64,000 nucleotides of DNA from Sinorhizobium terangae. Its GTDB lineage: Bacteria > Pseudomonadota > Alphaproteobacteria > Rhizobiales > Rhizobiaceae. Numbering within the stretch: position 1 is the stretch's first letter; each line of letters opens with the position of its first letter. Location: the NCBI RefSeq assembly GCF_029714365.1, contig NZ_CP121659.1:3495001-3559000 (forward strand). Direction: 5' to 3'. Made by a program: the position numbers and the translations under genes. Positions 62,813-64,000 of this stretch are shown here, piece after piece. The notes beneath the pieces were generated by a model. It saw nothing but the letters and a program-made list of their open reading frames with translations. It was not told the DNA's origin and did not search any database.

Positions 62813-64000
62813 ATGGACGAAGCAACGTTCAGGCATTGGTCGGCCAAGGCCGCGGATTGGGGTGTGGATTACCGGCAGTCACTTCGGGACCGGCCCGTCC
62901 GGGCGCAGACGGCTGCCGGTGAGATAGCGGGCCAAATCGCTCTATCTCCTCCGGAAGCCGGTGAAGCGATGGAGCGGATCTTCGAGGATTTCCAGACAAT
63001 CATCATGCCGGGCATGACCCATTGGCAGCACCCCCGTTTCTTTGCCTATTTCCCTGCCAACGCCGCGCCCGTCTCCGTCATCGCCGAATATCTGGTCACC
63101 GCCGTTGCGGCGCAATGCATGCTCTGGCAGACCTCGCCGGCGGCGACCGAACTGGAGACGAAGATGCTCGACTGGCTGCGGCAGGCGATCGGCCTGCCGG
63201 CGGACTTTTCCGGCGTCATCCAGGATTCCGCGTCCTCCGCCACGCTCGCGGCGGTGCTGGTGATGCGCGAAAAGGCGCTCGACTGGAACGGCAATCGCGC
63301 AGGATTGGCCGGCAATCCCCGTGTCCGCATCTATTCCTCCAACCAGGTCCATACCTCGATTGACCGCGCGATCTGGGTGAGCGGCATAGGGGAAGAGAAT
63401 CTTGTCCGGATACCGACCATCGGCGAGCGTCGAGCGATGGACTGCACCGCTCTTGCCAGTGCAATCAAGGCGGATCGCAAGGCGGGCCATCTCCCGGCAG
63501 GCATTGTCGCCTGCACCGGAGGCACCAGCACTGGCGCCTGTGATGACATTGCCGAAGTCGTCCGCGTCGCCCGCGAGCATGGGCTATACGTCCATGTCGA
63601 CGCCGCCTGGGCAGGTGCTGCCATGATCTGCGAGGAATTCCGTGAGCTCTGGCGGGGCGTCGAGGGCGCCGACTCAGTCGTCTTCAATCCGCACAAATGG
63701 CTCGGCGCCCAGTTCGACTGTTCTGCCCATTTCGTTCGCAACCCCGACGATCTCGTCCGCACGCTGGCAATCCAGCCGGAATATCTGAAGACGCACGGGC
63801 AGGACGGGATCATCAATTACTCCGAATGGTCCGTGCCGCTCGGGCGGCGCTTTCGGGCTCTCAAGCTGTGGTTCCTGCTGCGCTTCCACGGCCTTTCGGG
63901 CTTGAGGGAGATGATCCGCAATCATGTCCGCTGGTCGCGCGAACTTGCCGAGCGGCTGCGGAACGAACCGGGCTTCGAAATCGTTACTGAACCGGTTCTG
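62813..64000 (+). CDS. PLP-dependent amino-acid decarboxylase, group II (aromatic-L-amino-acid type), 3'-truncated
   Basis: 396 codons in the window; the C-terminus is cut by the edge. GGGAGGGAG lies 3 nt before the ATG. HWQHPRFFAYFPANAAPVSVI and the PLP lysine Lys295 in NPHKWLG mark the aromatic-L-amino-acid decarboxylase group; the likely substrates are tryptophan, phenylalanine, tyrosine or DOPA, which cannot be told apart here. Confidence 0.88.
   Translation, partial: MDEATFRHWSAKAADWGVDYRQSLRDRPVRAQTAAGEIAGQIALSPPEAGEAMERIFEDFQTIIMPGMTHWQHPRFFAYFPANAAPVSVIAEYLVTAVAAQCMLWQTSPAATELETKMLDWLRQAIGLPADFSGVIQDSASSATLAAVLVMREKALDWNGNRAGLAGNPRVRIYSSNQVHTSIDRAIWVSGIGEENLVRIPTIGERRAMDCTALASAIKADRKAGHLPAGIVACTGGTSTGACDDIAEVVRVAREHGLYVHVDAAWAGAAMICEEFRELWRGVEGADSVVFNPHKWLGAQFDCSAHFVRNPDDLVRTLAIQPEYLKTHGQDGIINYSEWSVPLGRRFRALKLWFLLRFHGLSGLREMIRNHVRWSRELAERLRNEPGFEIVTEPVL

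Overview
The window is GC-rich chromosomal DNA from an alphaproteobacterium of the Rhizobiaceae, most likely Sinorhizobium/Ensifer. Three things point there: the gene order around the replication origin, RIME-type intergenic palindromes, and family choices such as a ~1,590-residue NAD-glutamate dehydrogenase, the TrcR/DUF1013 protein and a HemJ-type protoporphyrinogen oxidase. It is mostly core chromosome. No prophage, transposase, CRISPR array, tRNA or rRNA gene was recognised.

Left part (1-35.8 kb). A LacI-family regulator and a Gfo/Idh/MocA oxidoreductase (cut by the window edge) diverge from a DUF993 gene, and near-identical palindromic operators sit in front of both promoters. Then come an M3 peptidase, a LysE exporter, leuB, a PAP2 phosphatase, an MHS-type transporter with a large periplasmic insertion, and asd. 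The asd gene is preceded by a consensus promoter and a small ORF ending in a Thr/Lys codon run, a candidate attenuation leader. A lytic transglycosylase, a beta-carbonic anhydrase, a pyridoxal kinase, NAD-GDH, a UMF1-type MFS protein, purH, a heparinase-like protein, rsmB, htpX, a DUF1674 protein, acsA, trcR and prpE follow. The part ends with an unusual pair: an asparagine-synthase-like protein and a secreted beta-helix protein.

Origin region (36-55 kb). In order: a YggS protein, then leuS-lptE-holA on the plus strand. On the minus strand, in transcription order from the origin outward, lie hemE-hemJ, rho, and mnmE, mnmG-rsmG-parA-parB. The intergenic region between hemE and ppsR (50769-51175) has an AT-rich stretch and three DnaA-box matches and is the probable chromosomal oriC. 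Seven parS-like ParB sites lie between 11.5 and 52.6 kb, five of them within 8.7 kb spanning the parAB side and the origin. To the right of oriC, ppsR-maf-aroE-coaE-dnaQ run outward.

Right part (55-64 kb). secB and fxsA are on the minus strand. timA-mltA-smr-XRE regulator form a tightly coupled plus-strand operon, followed by gyrB, a nitroreductase, and a PLP-dependent decarboxylase cut by the window end.

Intergenic spaces hold two repeat families: RIME-like elements (four places) and a ~105-nt two-hairpin element (about six full or partial copies), one of which supplies the last codons and stop of coaE. Long open frames antisense to these genes were treated as GC-rich shadows.
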